From the NCBI GenBank assembly GCA_015655975.1, contig DVEP01000009.1, positions 1-40,027 of the forward strand: DNA of 40,027 bases. The letters run 5' to 3'. The stretch comes from Eubacterium sp. (GTDB lineage: Bacteria; Bacillota; Clostridia; Oscillospirales; Acutalibacteraceae). How positions within the stretch are numbered: the first letter of the stretch is position 1; every line of letters starts with the position of its first letter. Made by a program: the position numbers and the translations under genes. Shown piece by piece: positions 39,929 through 40,027 of the stretch. The notes under the pieces were generated by a model that was not told where the DNA came from, did no database searches, and was given only the letters and a program-made list of their open reading frames with translations.

Positions 39929-39965
39929 ACAAGTCCGTAAAAAATGGACAATAGAAAAAAAGGCA

Positions 39966-40001
39966 CCCCCTATGGTAGAATAGAATAACTACCATAGGGG
40001 G
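39966..40001 (+). promoter_or_regulatory. Perfect 13-bp hairpin that hides the transposase ribosome binding site
   Basis: CCCCCTATGGTAG (39966-39978), a 10-base loop, and CTACCATAGGGGG (39989-40001). The only Shine-Dalgarno-like sequence before the ATG at 40010 is the AGGGGGA forming the 3' arm, so the hairpin would block translation when transcribed from outside. The following ATATTTTT may also give partial termination. Confidence 0.7.
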
Positions 40002-40009
40002 ATATTTTT

Positions 40010-40027
40010 ATGCCAAGAAACTACAGA
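40010..40027 (+). CDS. Partial transposase start (M-P-R-N-Y-R)
   Basis: Six codons, ATG CCA AGA AAC TAC AGA, lie at the window edge, 8 bases after the AGGGGG site. The basic start suits a transposase or its DNA-binding first subunit, but six residues do not identify a family. It is called because of the leader hairpin and the interrupted host gene upstream. Confidence 0.4.

Larger units (their letters stand above)
39926..40027 (+). mobile_element. Left end of an insertion sequence (possibly IS3-type), partial
   Basis: The sugar-transferase frame ends exactly where TGAACAAGTCCG...AAAAAATGGACA begins. A TG terminus with a GTCC...GGAC-type inverted segment is reminiscent of IS3/IS150-type ends. 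A perfect hairpin and a new start codon with ribosome binding site follow within 85 bases. The right end, target duplication and transposase body lie outside the window, so the family is uncertain; a Y1/HUH element is an alternative because of the large subterminal hairpin. The exact junction could lie anywhere from 39926 to about 39940. Confidence 0.55.

Noticed and set aside
39926..39940. Out-of-frame continuation E-Q-V-R after the sugar transferase stop, which would resemble the family F-x-Q-x-R
   Set aside because: It needs a 2-base correction in the T-run and the similarity ends at once (K-K-W-T-I-E-K); it is kept only as an uncertainty about the exact insertion point.
1..40027. CRISPR array, prophage structural genes, rRNA
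   Set aside because: No regularly spaced direct repeats, no capsid/tail/integrase genes and no rRNA-like stretches were seen.

Overview
The window looks like a chromosomal piece of a low-GC, Gram-positive, anaerobic Clostridia member, plausibly an Oscillospiraceae/Ruminococcaceae-type gut bacterium. Grounds: AT-rich spacers, strong AGGAGG-type ribosome binding sites, two T-box leaders, RNase Y, rubrerythrin, several lipoproteins with clostridial-type signals, and a small spore-surface-like protein. The species cannot be named from this sequence. Both ends run into what look like insertion sequences, and in each the transposase ribosome binding site can be masked by an upstream inverted repeat.

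Layout. 1-160: left end of an IS200-like element on the minus strand. 213-2684 (minus): membrane-anchored alpha/beta hydrolase and a MATE exporter. 2894-5395 (plus): two exported phosphoesterases in an operon. 5494-6304 (minus): rubrerythrin and a 41-residue Cys-capped membrane peptide. 6457-10476 (minus): five-gene redox operon (flavodoxin, carboxymuconolactone decarboxylase-cupin, YqhD-like alcohol dehydrogenase, DkgA-like aldo/keto reductase, flavodoxin lipoprotein) divergent from a LysR regulator. 11741-18352 (plus): gltX-glnS-typA-hemW and two tiny genes. 18428-22215: alanine racemase, an MltG-like lipoprotein and a membrane metallophosphoesterase. 22461-25768: a degenerate thioredoxin, a Cys-rich Crp/Fnr regulator, a GH20 hexosaminidase and a Bcp peroxiredoxin. 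25834-26507: a sigma-region-4-like regulator with a small partner gene and three tandem hairpins downstream.

The 761-base spacer 26508-27268 holds no protein gene. It contains a strong promoter driving a structured small RNA with an exposed CCTCCT (anti-Shine-Dalgarno) segment, then an isoleucine-type T-box leader for brnQ. After brnQ come tRNA-Ser(CGA), ilvA-ridA, an orphan adenine DNA methyltransferase with an N-terminal helix-turn-helix, and thrS behind a threonine-type T-box. RNase Y and a Dabb protein follow. The window ends in an exopolysaccharide locus (Wzz-like protein, BY-kinase, priming sugar transferase) whose third gene is cut off where a second mobile element begins.

Functional links. 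brnQ (Ile/Leu/Val import), ilvA (Thr to 2-oxobutyrate, the first step to Ile), ridA (clears the reactive enamine made by IlvA) and thrS form an amino-acid block; its import and charging arms are read out through T-boxes. The LysR-linked operon resembles the E. coli yqhD-dkgA aldehyde-reducing pair with flavodoxins added. The points most worth a second look are the candidate anti-SD small RNA, the orphan HTH-methyltransferase placed right after a terminator without a visible ribosome binding site, the thioredoxin that has lost its first catalytic Cys, the Cys-rich tail of BrnQ, and the interrupted priming transferase.
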